A stretch of DNA of 34,191 nucleotides from Nocardia carnea (GTDB lineage: Bacteria > Actinomycetota > Actinomycetes > Mycobacteriales > Mycobacteriaceae): NCBI RefSeq assembly GCF_029868855.1, contig NZ_JARWOV010000333.1:1-34191 (forward strand). The letters run 5' to 3'. A program made the position numbers and the translations under genes. Below, piece after piece: positions 24,122-32,018 of this stretch; within the stretch, counting starts at the first letter, position 1; each line of letters begins with the position of its first letter. Below the pieces are notes generated by a model. It saw only the letters and a program-made list of their open reading frames with translations. It did no database searches and was not told the origin of the DNA.

Positions 24122-26452
24122 TCAGCGGACCGCGCCGGCGGCCACGGTCGGTGGCGGGGTACGAACCGACAACGGCGGGAGTTCGCCTTCGTAGCGTTCG
24201 GCCTCCACCAGGCAACTGTTGGCCGACGGGCCCTGGGTCAGCGAACTGGTGCCGATATCGTTGGTGACCGTATTCGGATTGCCGTGGATATCCAGCGATT
24301 CCGGGTCGGCCGGGTCCAGCGGGTCGTACCAGGCGCCGGTCGGCATATGCATGACGCCGGGCCGTACCGCATCGCTGATCCGGACACCGGCGAGCAGGGC
24401 GCCGCGGTCGTTGTGGATCCGCACGATATCGCCGTCGCGCAGTCCGCGCGCGGCGGCGTCGGCCGGATTCATCCGCACCGGCTCGCGGCCGCGGATCTTG
24501 GATTCCCGGCTGGTGACGCCGTGATCGAGCTGGCTGTGCAGGCGGGTCGCGGGCTGATGGGAGAGCAGATGCAGCGGAAAGCGTTGTGCCGCCGGACTCC
24601 CGAGCCATTCCCGCGGCGGGAACCATGCGGGGTGACCGAGGCAGTCCGGATAGCGGAAATCGGCAATGGTCCGGGAGAAGAGTTCGATCCGGCCGGACGG
24701 CGTCCGGAGCGGATGCCGCTCCGGATCGTCGCGGAACTGCTCGAGAGTATGGCGGGATTCCGGTAACAGCGGCCGCAGATCGAGTGGCCCGCCGGCGCGG
24801 AAATCCGCGTAGTCCGGCAACCGGATACCGGCGGCCGCGGCATTGTCCACGGTGGTGCGCCACAGCTGCTCCACCCACTGCCGCGCGGTACGTCCCTCCG
24901 TGAAACGCTCCGCGAAACCGAGTCGTTCGGCGAGACCGGCGAAGATCGCGTAATCGTCACGCGCCTGCCCGTACGGTTCGAGGGCCTGCCGCATGGGGGC
25001 CAGCCAGTGATCGTTACGCCCACCGGCGAAATCCTCCCGCTCCGCCGAAGCGGTGCTGGGCAGCACGATATCGGCCAGCCGGGCAGTCGCGGTCCAGCTG
25101 ATCTCGTTCACGATCACGGTGTGCGGCCGCGCCCACGCCCGCCGCAGCCGGTTGAGGTCCTGATGGTGGTGGAAAGGATTACCGCCGGCCCAATAGATCA
25201 GGTCGATCGGCGGATAGGTGAGAACCCGTCCGTTGTAATCGACCGTGTCGCCCGGACGTTCCAGCATCTCGGTGAGCCGGGCCACCGGAACACGATCGGC
25301 CACCGGGTTTCCCGGCTGCGGCAGCGCGCCGATCTCGAAGGGCAGATAGCGGCGTTGCATATTGTTGGTCATGCCGACTCCGGTACCCATGAGCACGCCG
25401 CCGCCCGGCAACCCGATATGACCCAGTGCCGCCGCCAGGGCCCAAGCCGCCCAATAACTCTGCTCACCGTGTTCGGCACGTTGCAACGAGTACGGCAGGC
25501 CGATGAGACAGGGTTCGCGGGCCATCGACCGGGCGAGAGCACGGATTTCGGCCGCCGGGAGCTCGGCGATCTCCGCGGCCCATTCCGGCGATTTGGGTAT
25601 CCCGTCGGTGCGGCCGGTGACGTAATCGGACAGCCGGTCGAAACCGGTGCAGTAGCGGTCGAGAAAGGCGCGGTCGTGCAGGCCCTCGGTGACGAGGGTG
25701 TGCAGCAGGGCGAACATGATCGCGCTGTCGCTGTGCGGGCGGCACGGTATCCAGCGGGCGGCGGCCGGGTCGCAATCGTCGCGAACGGGTCCGATATGAA
25801 CGATATCGATACCGGCATCGCGCAGCGCGGTGAGCCGGCCGGGGCTCGGATGTGCCCCGATACCACCGGGATTGACCTGGGCGTTGCGTTGCGCGGCACC
25901 GCCGAAGAACACGATACGGGCGCAGTTCCGGACGATTTCTCCGGTGCTGGGTGCCTGGCGGGCGGCATCGTAGGCGTTCATGCCGAGAACATGCGGAATG
26001 AGAACTTCGGCGGCGGCGAAGGAATAGGTGTCCACCGAGGCGGTGTAACCGCCGAAAAGTTGCAGGAAGCGGTGGATCTGTCCCTGTGCGTGGTGGAATC
26101 GGCCGGCGCCGGCCCATCCGTAGGAACCGCCGTAGACGGCGCGGTTACCGCCGGTCGCGCGGGCTGTGCGCAGCGCGTCGGCGGCGATATCGAGCGCTTC
26201 GTCCCATTCGACCTCCACGAAGGGCTCTCGGCCGCGGAGCGTGGGGTCGGCGGCCGCTCGATCACGGTAATAGCCGAGACGTACGGCCGGCCGGGCGATG
26301 CGGTGGGCCGGATCGTGGAGCGCAGTCAGCGAGCGCCCGATGGGGGAGGGATGCGGATCGTCGCTGTGCGGTGTCACCGACAGTTTTCCGTCGGCAGCGG
26401 TGTCGATCAGGTAGTTCCCCCAGTGGGTAGCGGTGGCCCGGCTCCGCGTCAT
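24122..26452 (-). CDS. Molybdopterin S-/N-oxide reductase, BisC-like
   Basis: A 776-aa DMSO-reductase-family enzyme. There is no N-terminal CxxC Fe-S motif and no Tat signal, so it is a cytoplasmic, molybdenum-only enzyme like biotin sulfoxide reductase BisC. The N-terminus ATHWGNYLIDTAADGKLSV and DPHPSPIG is diagnostic. YGGSYGWAGAGRFHHAQ (Trp113) and VDTYSFAAAEV supply the conserved active-site Trp and the Ser144 molybdenum ligand. AGGNPFHHHQDLNRL and NEISWTATARLADIVLP bind the pterin. Likely substrates are biotin sulfoxide, free methionine sulfoxide or TMAO. ATG 26452 follows AAGGAAG. It stands alone, with no dedicated redox partner beside it. Confidence 0.9.
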   Translation of the reverse strand: MTRSRATATHWGNYLIDTAADGKLSVTPHSDDPHPSPIGRSLTALHDPAHRIARPAVRLGYYRDRAAADPTLRGREPFVEVEWDEALDIAADALRTARATGGNRAVYGGSYGWAGAGRFHHAQGQIHRFLQLFGGYTASVDTYSFAAAEVLIPHVLGMNAYDAARQAPSTGEIVRNCARIVFFGGAAQRNAQVNPGGIGAHPSPGRLTALRDAGIDIVHIGPVRDDCDPAAARWIPCRPHSDSAIMFALLHTLVTEGLHDRAFLDRYCTGFDRLSDYVTGRTDGIPKSPEWAAEIAELPAAEIRALARSMAREPCLIGLPYSLQRAEHGEQSYWAAWALAAALGHIGLPGGGVLMGTGVGMTNNMQRRYLPFEIGALPQPGNPVADRVPVARLTEMLERPGDTVDYNGRVLTYPPIDLIYWAGGNPFHHHQDLNRLRRAWARPHTVIVNEISWTATARLADIVLPSTASAEREDFAGGRNDHWLAPMRQALEPYGQARDDYAIFAGLAERLGFAERFTEGRTARQWVEQLWRTTVDNAAAAGIRLPDYADFRAGGPLDLRPLLPESRHTLEQFRDDPERHPLRTPSGRIELFSRTIADFRYPDCLGHPAWFPPREWLGSPAAQRFPLHLLSHQPATRLHSQLDHGVTSRESKIRGREPVRMNPADAAARGLRDGDIVRIHNDRGALLAGVRISDAVRPGVMHMPTGAWYDPLDPADPESLDIHGNPNTVTNDIGTSSLTQGPSANSCLVEAERYEGELPPLSVRTPPPTVAAGAVR

Positions 26453-26837
26453 GGTCTTCCTTTCCGGCGCGGGCAGGTCTCCCGGTGTGGGTTTCCGGAC
26501 CCGCGGTCGCCGTCTGCCACGTCCGGACCCTCTCGGTACCCGGGCGCGTCTCAGCACTCCAGTGTGCCCGCGCCTCCGGGAATCGTGCGCACGTGCCCCG
26601 AAGCCGCCGACCGGCGCGGGGACTGTGCGGGCGGTGCGCCGACTGCCTACTCGGTGCACCGCCGCTGCTTGCTGTCTGCGCCTGCGGGCGTGCTGTGTGG
26701 AACGCTACGGTGGCCCGCACCGGACTCGAGTCCATTCACTTCTGCGGCGACTCGGGTGGACTGTTCTGCACCGGCCGGCAGCGCCGGTCGGCCCGGTTAG
26801 CGGCGGGGTCCGGTGACGGGACTCGCCGGCGAACCGA
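26453..26837. other. Intergenic region between the oxidoreductase and hsp20
   Basis: These 385 bases separate two minus-strand genes. They must include the promoter of the molybdoenzyme gene, with its ribosome site AAGGAAG near 26457-26465, and the hsp20 terminator. A Cys/Arg-rich open frame on the plus strand (26485-26856) has no ribosome site and no recognisable fold, so I do not call it. A hairpin-forming GTGGGT/ACCCGC pair lies near 26487-26504. Confidence 0.5.
26775..26787 (-). terminator. Candidate hsp20 terminator hairpin
   Basis: CCGGC AGC GCCGG forms a 5-bp all-GC stem with a 3-nt loop, 50 nt beyond the hsp20 stop in its direction of transcription. There is no U-tract, which is common for actinobacterial intrinsic terminators. 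Weak call. Confidence 0.3.
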
Positions 26838-27260
26838 TCAGGCATCGATGGCCTGACGGGCTCCGTCGGTGCGCTCGATCGCGATCTTGCGCGGTTTGGC
26901 TTTCTCGGCGACGGGGACCGTGAGCCGTAGAACACCGTCCCGGTAGTCGGCGCGAATATGTTCGGTATCGAGGCCCTCGCCGAGGAACAACTGCCGGCTG
27001 AATACCCCGCGGGGACGTTCGGCCGCGATCATCGACCGGTCCGCATCCAATTCGGGCCGCGCGGCCCGCACGGTGACCACATCGCGTTCGATATCGAGAT
27101 CCAGTGATTCCGGATCGATCCCCGGCAGATCGAGCTCCACGAGGAATTGATCACCGTCGCGCCAGGCGTCCATGGGCATGACCGCCGGGCGTGCCGCGGT
27201 ACCGAACACCTGCTGCGTCAAACGATCCAGATCGCGGAAAGGATCGGTGCGCATCAGCAT
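26838..27260 (-). CDS. Small heat-shock protein, Hsp20/alpha-crystallin family
   Basis: An ATP-independent holdase chaperone of 140 aa. The alpha-crystallin domain runs about residues 28-130: MDAWRDGDQFLVELDLPGI, DLDIERDVVTVRAARP, GVFSRQLFLGEGLDTEHI, then ADYRDGVLRLTVPV. The C-terminal I-x-I oligomerisation motif is IAI (126-128). Start at ATG 27260 (MLMRTDPFRDLDRL) because GGAGGT lies 7 nt upstream. The GTG at 27269 overlaps that ribosome site and is unlikely. It is divergent from an HspR-like regulator, with an extended dyad between them. Confidence 0.95.
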   Translation of the reverse strand: MLMRTDPFRDLDRLTQQVFGTAARPAVMPMDAWRDGDQFLVELDLPGIDPESLDLDIERDVVTVRAARPELDADRSMIAAERPRGVFSRQLFLGEGLDTEHIRADYRDGVLRLTVPVAEKAKPRKIAIERTDGARQAIDA

Positions 27261-27300
27261 TGCCGCCACCTCCAGCTCACTCCGTTCTTGGATGAAATGT

Positions 27301-27322
27301 TCAGATAACTTCTGTCATCTGA
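27301..27322. promoter_or_regulatory. 22-bp dyad between hsp20 and the HspR-like gene, candidate operator
   Basis: TCAGATAAC at the left (27301-27309) faces GTCATCTGA at the right (27314-27322), with 8 of 9 arm positions paired. Flanking ATGT and ACAT extend it with one-base slippage. A smaller dyad TGTCA/TGACA (27313-27324) is nested in the right half. It does not match the HspR consensus HAIR (CTTGAG-type arms). Location in a 145-bp divergent region points to control of hsp20 and autoregulation. Confidence 0.6.
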
Positions 27323-27405
27323 CATAGATTTTTTGTACCACTGCCGACATGTAGGTGCAAGACGTTAAGCTAGAAAACCTCATCGCAGAGCGGACGAGGA
27401 CGGCT

Positions 27406-27738
27406 ATGGATCCACAGCGGCACGAGCACCGCCTGCCCGGTTCGGCACAGGCGGTGTATGCGATCTCGGTAGCGGCCGATCTGGCCGGTGTCGGGGTGCA
27501 GACGCTGCGCTTGTACGAGCAGCACGGACTGATCACCCCGGAGCGCAGCGCCGGCGGTACGCGCCGTTACAGCGGCGACGATCTGGCGCGCTTGCACCGG
27601 ATCACCACGCTCGCGGCGGAGGGGGTCAACCTCGCCGGAATCGGCCGCATTCTCGAACTCGAAGACGCCAATGCCGCGCTGCTCGCGGATATCGACCGGT
27701 TGCGGACCCGTCGCCGCTCCCGGTCCGCAGGGGCATAG
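27406..27738 (+). CDS. MerR-family regulator, HspR-like
   Basis: A 110-aa DNA-binding protein. The winged helix is VYAISVAADLAGVGVQTLRL then YEQHGLITPERSAGGTRRYS (residues 18-56). The segment EGVNLAGIGRILELEDANAAL (72-92) is the hallmark dimerisation helix of HspR, the heat-shock repressor of actinobacteria. It lacks cysteines for metal sensing. ATG 27406 follows GAGGA. The frame stays open further upstream, into the divergent region. It presumably represses hsp20 across the shared region. Because it sits apart from any dnaK operon here, it may be a paralogue dedicated to this small heat-shock protein. Confidence 0.88.
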   Translation: MDPQRHEHRLPGSAQAVYAISVAADLAGVGVQTLRLYEQHGLITPERSAGGTRRYSGDDLARLHRITTLAAEGVNLAGIGRILELEDANAALLADIDRLRTRRRSRSAGA

Positions 27739-27865
27739 TCGCGGGCCGGTCCGGAAGGCGTGTGGGATGCCGGATCGGTGGTGCCCTGCGCGCCGCCGCA
27801 CGGTCCGACCGCCCGAGCCGGCGCCGAGGCGGGGTCGTGTCCGCGGTGACTGGGCGCATTGCTAT

Positions 27866-27882
27866 CTTGAACAACGTTCAAG
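27866..27882. promoter_or_regulatory. BioQ-type operator upstream of bioY
   Basis: CTTGAACAACGTTCAAG is a perfect inverted repeat with 7-bp arms around AAC. It contains TGAAC-N3-GTTCA, the form known for BioQ, the TetR-family biotin regulator of mycobacteria and corynebacteria. It overlaps a plausible -10 (TATCTT, 27863-27868), so binding would repress. It begins 42 nt upstream of the bioY start. No bioQ gene lies in the window. Confidence 0.85.
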
Positions 27883-27907
27883 CTCGGTTGTTGTGAAGGA
27901 TGGCGTC

Positions 27908-28492
27908 ATGAACGGTGTCGAGGACTCGCGGGCGCCGAAGACTCGCACCACGGCGCGGGATATGGCGCAGATCGCGGTATTCGCCGCGCTCATCGCCGCG
28001 CTCGGGTTGCCGGGTGCGATCACGGTGGGCTTCAGCGGGGTGCCGATCACCGTGCAGACCCTCGGCGTGATCCTGGCCCCCGCGGTACTGGGAGCGCGCA
28101 AGGGTACCGCGGCGGTCGCGGTGTTCATCGCGCTGACGATCATCGGCCTGCCGCTGCTGTCCGGCGGGCGTACGGGCCTGACGGCGCTGGCCGGTCCGAG
28201 CGCCGGCTATCTGATCGGCTGGATACCGGCGGCCCTGGTGATCGGCCTGCTCACGGCGCGGATCGTGCCGAAGTATCCGCTGCTGCCCGCGCTGCTGATC
28301 AACGCGGCCGGGGGAATCGCGGTCATCTATCTGTTCGGCACCCTCGGCCTGCTGCTGCGCACCGACCTCGGAGTACTTGCCGCGATCCAGGCCAACGGCG
28401 TTTTCCTGCCCGGCGACCTGTTGAAGGTGGTCGTCGCCACGTTCGTGGCAAAAGGTGTGCACCGTGCCTACCCGGGCCTGATCCGTGGATAG
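27908..28492 (+). CDS. bioY: Biotin ECF transporter substrate-binding subunit BioY
   Basis: This membrane S-component (194 aa, about six helices) captures biotin. Family motifs are visible: DMAQIAVFAALIAALGLPG, the VGFSGVPITVQTLGVILA element that lines the biotin pocket, GARKGTAAVAVFIALTIIGLP, and LAGPSAGYLIGWIPAA with the conserved GP.GYL.G. ATG 27908 follows GAAGGA. The frame is open further upstream, but the operator and the ribosome site set the start. It is first of six genes that include its energising partners bioM and bioN, three and four genes on. Confidence 0.95.
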   Translation: MNGVEDSRAPKTRTTARDMAQIAVFAALIAALGLPGAITVGFSGVPITVQTLGVILAPAVLGARKGTAAVAVFIALTIIGLPLLSGGRTGLTALAGPSAGYLIGWIPAALVIGLLTARIVPKYPLLPALLINAAGGIAVIYLFGTLGLLLRTDLGVLAAIQANGVFLPGDLLKVVVATFVAKGVHRAYPGLIRG

Positions 28493-29606
28493 CCGCGTTC
28501 TCGGCGCCACCGGTACGGCGCCGGCGCTCGACCTCGACGGCGGCAGATTCACCTACGACGAGCTCGATCGAGCCGTCGATCACTGGATCGACCGGTATCC
28601 ACCGGGACCGCACGGCTACGACGCCTCCACGCTGCCCGTTGCCGACGCGCTCATCTGTATCTGCGCGGCCGCGCGGCTCGGGGTGCCGGTCGCCGTCGAA
28701 GACCCGGCGGCCCGTCCGCACCGATCCGCTCGGCCGCCGGAGGCGTTCCTGCTGGTCGCGACCTCCGGCTCCACCGGCCGGCCGCGGCCGTTGGCGCGTA
28801 CGGCCGCCTCCTGGTACGACAGCTTCCCGGTCTTCACCGAGATCACCGGAGTGACCCCGCAGGATCGGGTGCTGCTCACCGGCCCGCTGCACGCGACGAT
28901 GCATCTGTTCGCTGCCCTGCACGCTCTGTGGCGCGGCGCCTGCGTCACCGACGATCCGGCACGGGCAACCGTCGCGCACGCCGTTCCCTCGGTCCTGCGG
29001 GAACTGGTACCGCGGGCACCACGGCTGCGGACCGCGATCGTGGCCGGTATCGCGGCCGATCCGGGGGCGCTGGCGGTGGCCCGCCACCTCCGTGTCGTGG
29101 AGTACTACGGTTCCTCCGAAGTGTCGCTCGTCGCGGCCCGGGAGGTCCCCGCGCCGCTGCGCGTGCTGCCCGCGGTCGAGACGCGGATCCGCGACGGGTT
29201 GCTGCACGTGCGGTCCCCGTACACCGCGCTCGGTGCGCCGGAGTGGTTCTGCGTCGGCGATATCGCCGAACTCGGCGACGACGGCGAATTGCGGGTGTAC
29301 GGGCGCGGGGAGGCGGTGATCAACGTCGGTGGCACCACGGTCGTCGCAGAAGATGTGGAGCGGGTGCTGGGCGGTATCGACGGCGTCGCGGTGGTGGCCG
29401 TGATCGGCATCCCGCATCGGGTTTACGGCGAAACCGTCACCGCGGCAGTGCAATTGGATGGTGTGGAGATCGACGATGTGCGTCGGCGGGCACGCGGACT
29501 GCTCACCAAGGAAGCGATGCCGCGGCGCTGGGTGCCGGTCCGGGAAATGCCCACCACGGCCGCCGGGAAGATCGCCCGCGGCCGGTTGAAAGACTTGCTG
29601 GCATGA
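28485..29606 (+). CDS. Compact ANL-superfamily acyl-CoA ligase (YhfT-like)
   Basis: This adenylating ligase (373 aa) is much shorter than the usual 480-550 because the N-terminal subdomain is reduced. The ATP loop TSGSTGRPR is already at residues 93-101, with Arg where Lys is usual. YYGSSEVSL, VGDIAELGDDG, YGRGEAVINVGG and TTAAGKIARGRL (catalytic Lys362) show a complete adenylation core and C-terminal domain. It is homologous to the second ligase in this operon (SW...H.LF.ALHAL.RGA.V shared). Order bioY-ligase-thiolase parallels yhfU-yhfT-yhfS of B. subtilis. The acid activated is unknown; pimelate or another dicarboxylate, or a biotin vitamer side chain, are candidates. GTG 28485 overlaps the bioY stop by 8 nt. 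Confidence 0.85.
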   Translation: MDSRVLGATGTAPALDLDGGRFTYDELDRAVDHWIDRYPPGPHGYDASTLPVADALICICAAARLGVPVAVEDPAARPHRSARPPEAFLLVATSGSTGRPRPLARTAASWYDSFPVFTEITGVTPQDRVLLTGPLHATMHLFAALHALWRGACVTDDPARATVAHAVPSVLRELVPRAPRLRTAIVAGIAADPGALAVARHLRVVEYYGSSEVSLVAAREVPAPLRVLPAVETRIRDGLLHVRSPYTALGAPEWFCVGDIAELGDDGELRVYGRGEAVINVGGTTVVAEDVERVLGGIDGVAVVAVIGIPHRVYGETVTAAVQLDGVEIDDVRRRARGLLTKEAMPRRWVPVREMPTTAAGKIARGRLKDLLA

Positions 29607-30730
29607 ACCCCGACCCCGTTCTCGTCGCCGCCCGGCGCACCCCCATCGGCACGGCCGGTCACGGGTTCGCCGATCTCACCGTCACGGATCTGGCGGCACC
29701 GGTGCTCGCCTCCGTGGCCGGCTCCCTTTGCGACGCGGGGGTGGATCTCCCGATCGACGATGTCGTCCTCGGTAACTGCCTGGGTCCCGGCGGGGACCCG
29801 GCGCGCGTCGCGGCACTGCAGGCGGGCCTGGGTCAACAGGTGCCCGGGGTGACCGTCGACCGGCAATGCGGTTCCGGGCTGGACGCGGTGATCCAGGCGG
29901 CGCTACGGGTCCGCAGCGGGGCCGACCGGCTGATCCTGGCCGGTGGCGCCGAATCGGCCAGTACCGCGCCCTGGCGGTTCTGGCCGCCGGCGACCGGCGC
30001 CGACCCGGTGCGCTACACCCGGGCCCCGTTCGCCCCGGCCGGTTTCCCGGACCCGGATATGGGTGTGGCCGCCGATGCTCTCGCCCGCCTCCGGGGAATC
30101 TCGCGGGAACGTCAGGACGAATACGCGGCGCGGTCGCACATGCTGGCCGCGGCCGCGGATTTCACTCCGGAGATCGTGCCGGTGGCCGGGGTGCACCGCG
30201 ACGAACGGATCCGCACCGGGATGACCCCCGCGCGCCTGGCCCGGCTCCGGCCCGGTTTCGGCCCGGACGGCACCGCGACTGCCGGAAACTCCTGCGGTAT
30301 CTCCGATGGTGCCGCCGTCGTCGCGGTGACGACCGCGCCGGACGCGGCCGGGCTCCCGGCGTTGCGAATCGTGGCCACCGCTGTCGCCGCCGGTGATCCG
30401 GCGCTACCCGGCCTCGGCCCGGTACCGGCGATCCGCGCGGTGCTGCGCCGGGCCGGCCGCAGTGTGTCCGATCTGGGGGTAGTCGAGATCACCGAAGCCT
30501 TCGCCTCGGTGGTGCTGGCGGTTTCGGACGAGCTGGGACTCGACGAATCGCGGATCTGCCCGGACGGCGGTGCGATCGCCATGGGGCATCCGTGGGGCGC
30601 ATCGGGTGCGGTCCTGCTGGTGCGGCTGGCAAGCCGCATGCTGCGCCCGGACGGTCCGGAACTCGGTCTCGCCGCCTGCGCGATCGGCGGGGGGCAAGGT
30701 GTCGCGATGCTGGTGGAGCGTGCCGGGTGA
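29603..30730 (+). CDS. Thiolase (acetyl-CoA acetyltransferase family, YhfS-like)
   Basis: A 375-aa degradative/biosynthetic-type thiolase. The nucleophile Cys89 is in DRQCGSGLDAV, the base His329 in MGHPWGASGA and the second Cys359 in CAIGGGQGVAM, all intact. GNSCGISDGAA is the usual glycine loop. The conserved NEAFA reads TEAFA, with Thr297 at the Asn that holds the oxyanion-hole water. The protein is slightly short (usual about 390). It lies between an acyl-CoA ligase and bioM with 4-nt overlaps on both sides, so it belongs to the biotin operon. It could shorten an activated chain by one acetyl unit, or condense one. Substrate unknown. Confidence 0.9.
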   Translation: MNPDPVLVAARRTPIGTAGHGFADLTVTDLAAPVLASVAGSLCDAGVDLPIDDVVLGNCLGPGGDPARVAALQAGLGQQVPGVTVDRQCGSGLDAVIQAALRVRSGADRLILAGGAESASTAPWRFWPPATGADPVRYTRAPFAPAGFPDPDMGVAADALARLRGISRERQDEYAARSHMLAAAADFTPEIVPVAGVHRDERIRTGMTPARLARLRPGFGPDGTATAGNSCGISDGAAVVAVTTAPDAAGLPALRIVATAVAAGDPALPGLGPVPAIRAVLRRAGRSVSDLGVVEITEAFASVVLAVSDELGLDESRICPDGGAIAMGHPWGASGAVLLVRLASRMLRPDGPELGLAACAIGGGQGVAMLVERAG

Positions 30731-31407
30731 GTGCGATCGTCTTCGACTCGGTGAGCCATTCCTTCGGTGAGCGCCGGGTGCTACGGGAGATCGATCTGCG
30801 GATCGAGGAGCGCCGGGTCGGGATCGTCGGCGCGAACGGGTCGGGGAAATCGACTCTGGCCCGCATGATCAACGGTCTGCTCACCCCGACCGCCGGCACC
30901 GTGACCGTGGACGGTGTCGATACCGCCCGCAAGGGAGCACGGGTGCGGCGCAAGGTCGGGTTCGTGTTCACCGACCCCGATACCCAGATCGTCATGCCCA
31001 CGGTCGCCGAGGATCTGGCGTTCTCGCTGCGCCGCAGCGGCCTGGCCAAGGCGGAGGTCGCCGCGCGGGTGGCCGAGATCCTGGACCGGTTCGGGCTCGC
31101 GGGGCACGCGGAACATCCGTCGCATCTGCTCTCCGGTGGGCAGAAGCAACTGCTCGCGCTCGGCGCGGTATTGATCCGCCGGCCGGAGGTGATCGTCGCC
31201 GACGAACCCACCACCCTGCTGGATCTGCGCAATGCCCGGATCATCGCCGAGGCACTGGACTCGGTCGATCAGCAGGTGATCGTGGTGACGCATCAGCTGT
31301 CGCTGCTGGCCGGGTTCGACCGGGTGATCGTCATCGACGACGGTGCGGTGGCCTTCGACGGAAGTCCGGCCGCCGCGCTGCCGGCCTACCGGGAGCTGAT
31401 CGAGTGA
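30727..31407 (+). CDS. bioM: Biotin ECF transporter ATPase BioM (CbiO-type)
   Basis: This cytoplasmic ATPase (226 aa) energises biotin uptake with BioN and BioY. Walker A is GANGSGKST, the ECF-type Q-loop region FVFTDPDTQIVMPTVAEDLA, signature LSGGQKQLLALG, Walker B VIVADEPTTLLD and switch VVTHQ. The TDPDTQIV.PTV.ED sequence identifies an ECF A-component. GTG 30727 overlaps the thiolase stop. Longer versions of the frame run back into the thiolase gene and are not real. Only one ATPase gene is present, so a homodimer is expected. Confidence 0.93.
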   Translation: MSAIVFDSVSHSFGERRVLREIDLRIEERRVGIVGANGSGKSTLARMINGLLTPTAGTVTVDGVDTARKGARVRRKVGFVFTDPDTQIVMPTVAEDLAFSLRRSGLAKAEVAARVAEILDRFGLAGHAEHPSHLLSGGQKQLLALGAVLIRRPEVIVADEPTTLLDLRNARIIAEALDSVDQQVIVVTHQLSLLAGFDRVIVIDDGAVAFDGSPAAALPAYRELIE

Positions 31408-32006
31408 TCGGGCTGTACCGGCCGGGTGATTCGCCGGTGCATCGCACCCCGGCGGGGACGAAACTGGTGCTTCTGCTGGTGATCGTCACGGCCGCAACGG
31501 TGTTCGTGCGGACCCCGCTGCACCTCGGTGTGGCCGCCCTCGCCGCGGCCGGACTGTTCGCACTGGCCCGGATTCCGGGGCGCGTCGTCCTGGAACAGTT
31601 ACGTCCGATGGTGTGGATGCTGGCGATCATCGCGGTTTTCCAGGTACTGACCACCTCACCGGCACGGGCGCTCGTGGTATGCGGATTGCTGCTGCTGTCG
31701 GTGGCGCTGGCGGCGCTGGTCACGCTGACCACCCGGGTCACCGACATGCTGGACGCGGTAACCCGGGCGCTGGGACCGTTGCGGCGGTTCGGTGTGGATC
31801 CGGACCGGATCGGGTTGCTGCTGGCGCTGGCCATCCGGTGTGTTCCGCTGCTGGCGACGATCGTGCGGGAAGTCGCCGAAGCGCGGCGGGCGCGGGGCCT
31901 GCAATGGTCGATGACCGCGCTGGTCACCCCCGTCCTCGTGCGCTCGCTGCGGACCGCCGACGCGATGGGCGACGCGCTCGCGGCACGCGGGGTCGACGAT
32001 GACTGA
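31404..32006 (+). CDS. bioN: Biotin ECF transporter transmembrane subunit BioN (CbiQ-type)
   Basis: The T-component (200 aa) couples ATPase and S-component. It begins with MIGLYRPGDSPVHRTPAGTK, typical of EcfT (G.Y.PG.S..HR...GTKL). Several hydrophobic helices follow. The two coupling motifs in the C-terminal half appear as ARRARGL and ALAARGVDD, where the Ala-Arg-Gly triplets contact the ATPases. GTG 31404 overlaps the bioM stop. With BioY and BioM it makes a complete biotin importer in one operon. Confidence 0.92.
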   Translation: MIGLYRPGDSPVHRTPAGTKLVLLLVIVTAATVFVRTPLHLGVAALAAAGLFALARIPGRVVLEQLRPMVWMLAIIAVFQVLTTSPARALVVCGLLLLSVALAALVTLTTRVTDMLDAVTRALGPLRRFGVDPDRIGLLLALAIRCVPLLATIVREVAEARRARGLQWSMTALVTPVLVRSLRTADAMGDALAARGVDDD

Positions 32007-32018
32007 GGAACGTGGCCG

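Noticed and set aside
26485..26856. Cys-rich 123-codon plus-strand frame between the molybdoenzyme and hsp20 genes
   Set aside because: There is no ribosome site, no hydrophobic or domain pattern, and its cysteines follow from GC-rich TGC codons. It also overlaps the hsp20 3' end.
27301..27322. HAIR element (classical HspR site) or RheA site in front of hsp20
   Set aside because: The arms are TCAGATAAC/GTCATCTGA, not CTTGAG-type. TGTCATC occurs once, without the paired GATGACA at the right spacing.
28485..29606. Compact ligase as a decayed pseudogene
   Set aside because: The frame is intact, ATP loop, hinge and catalytic Lys are present, and overlaps with both neighbours are precise. A reduced but working protein is more likely.
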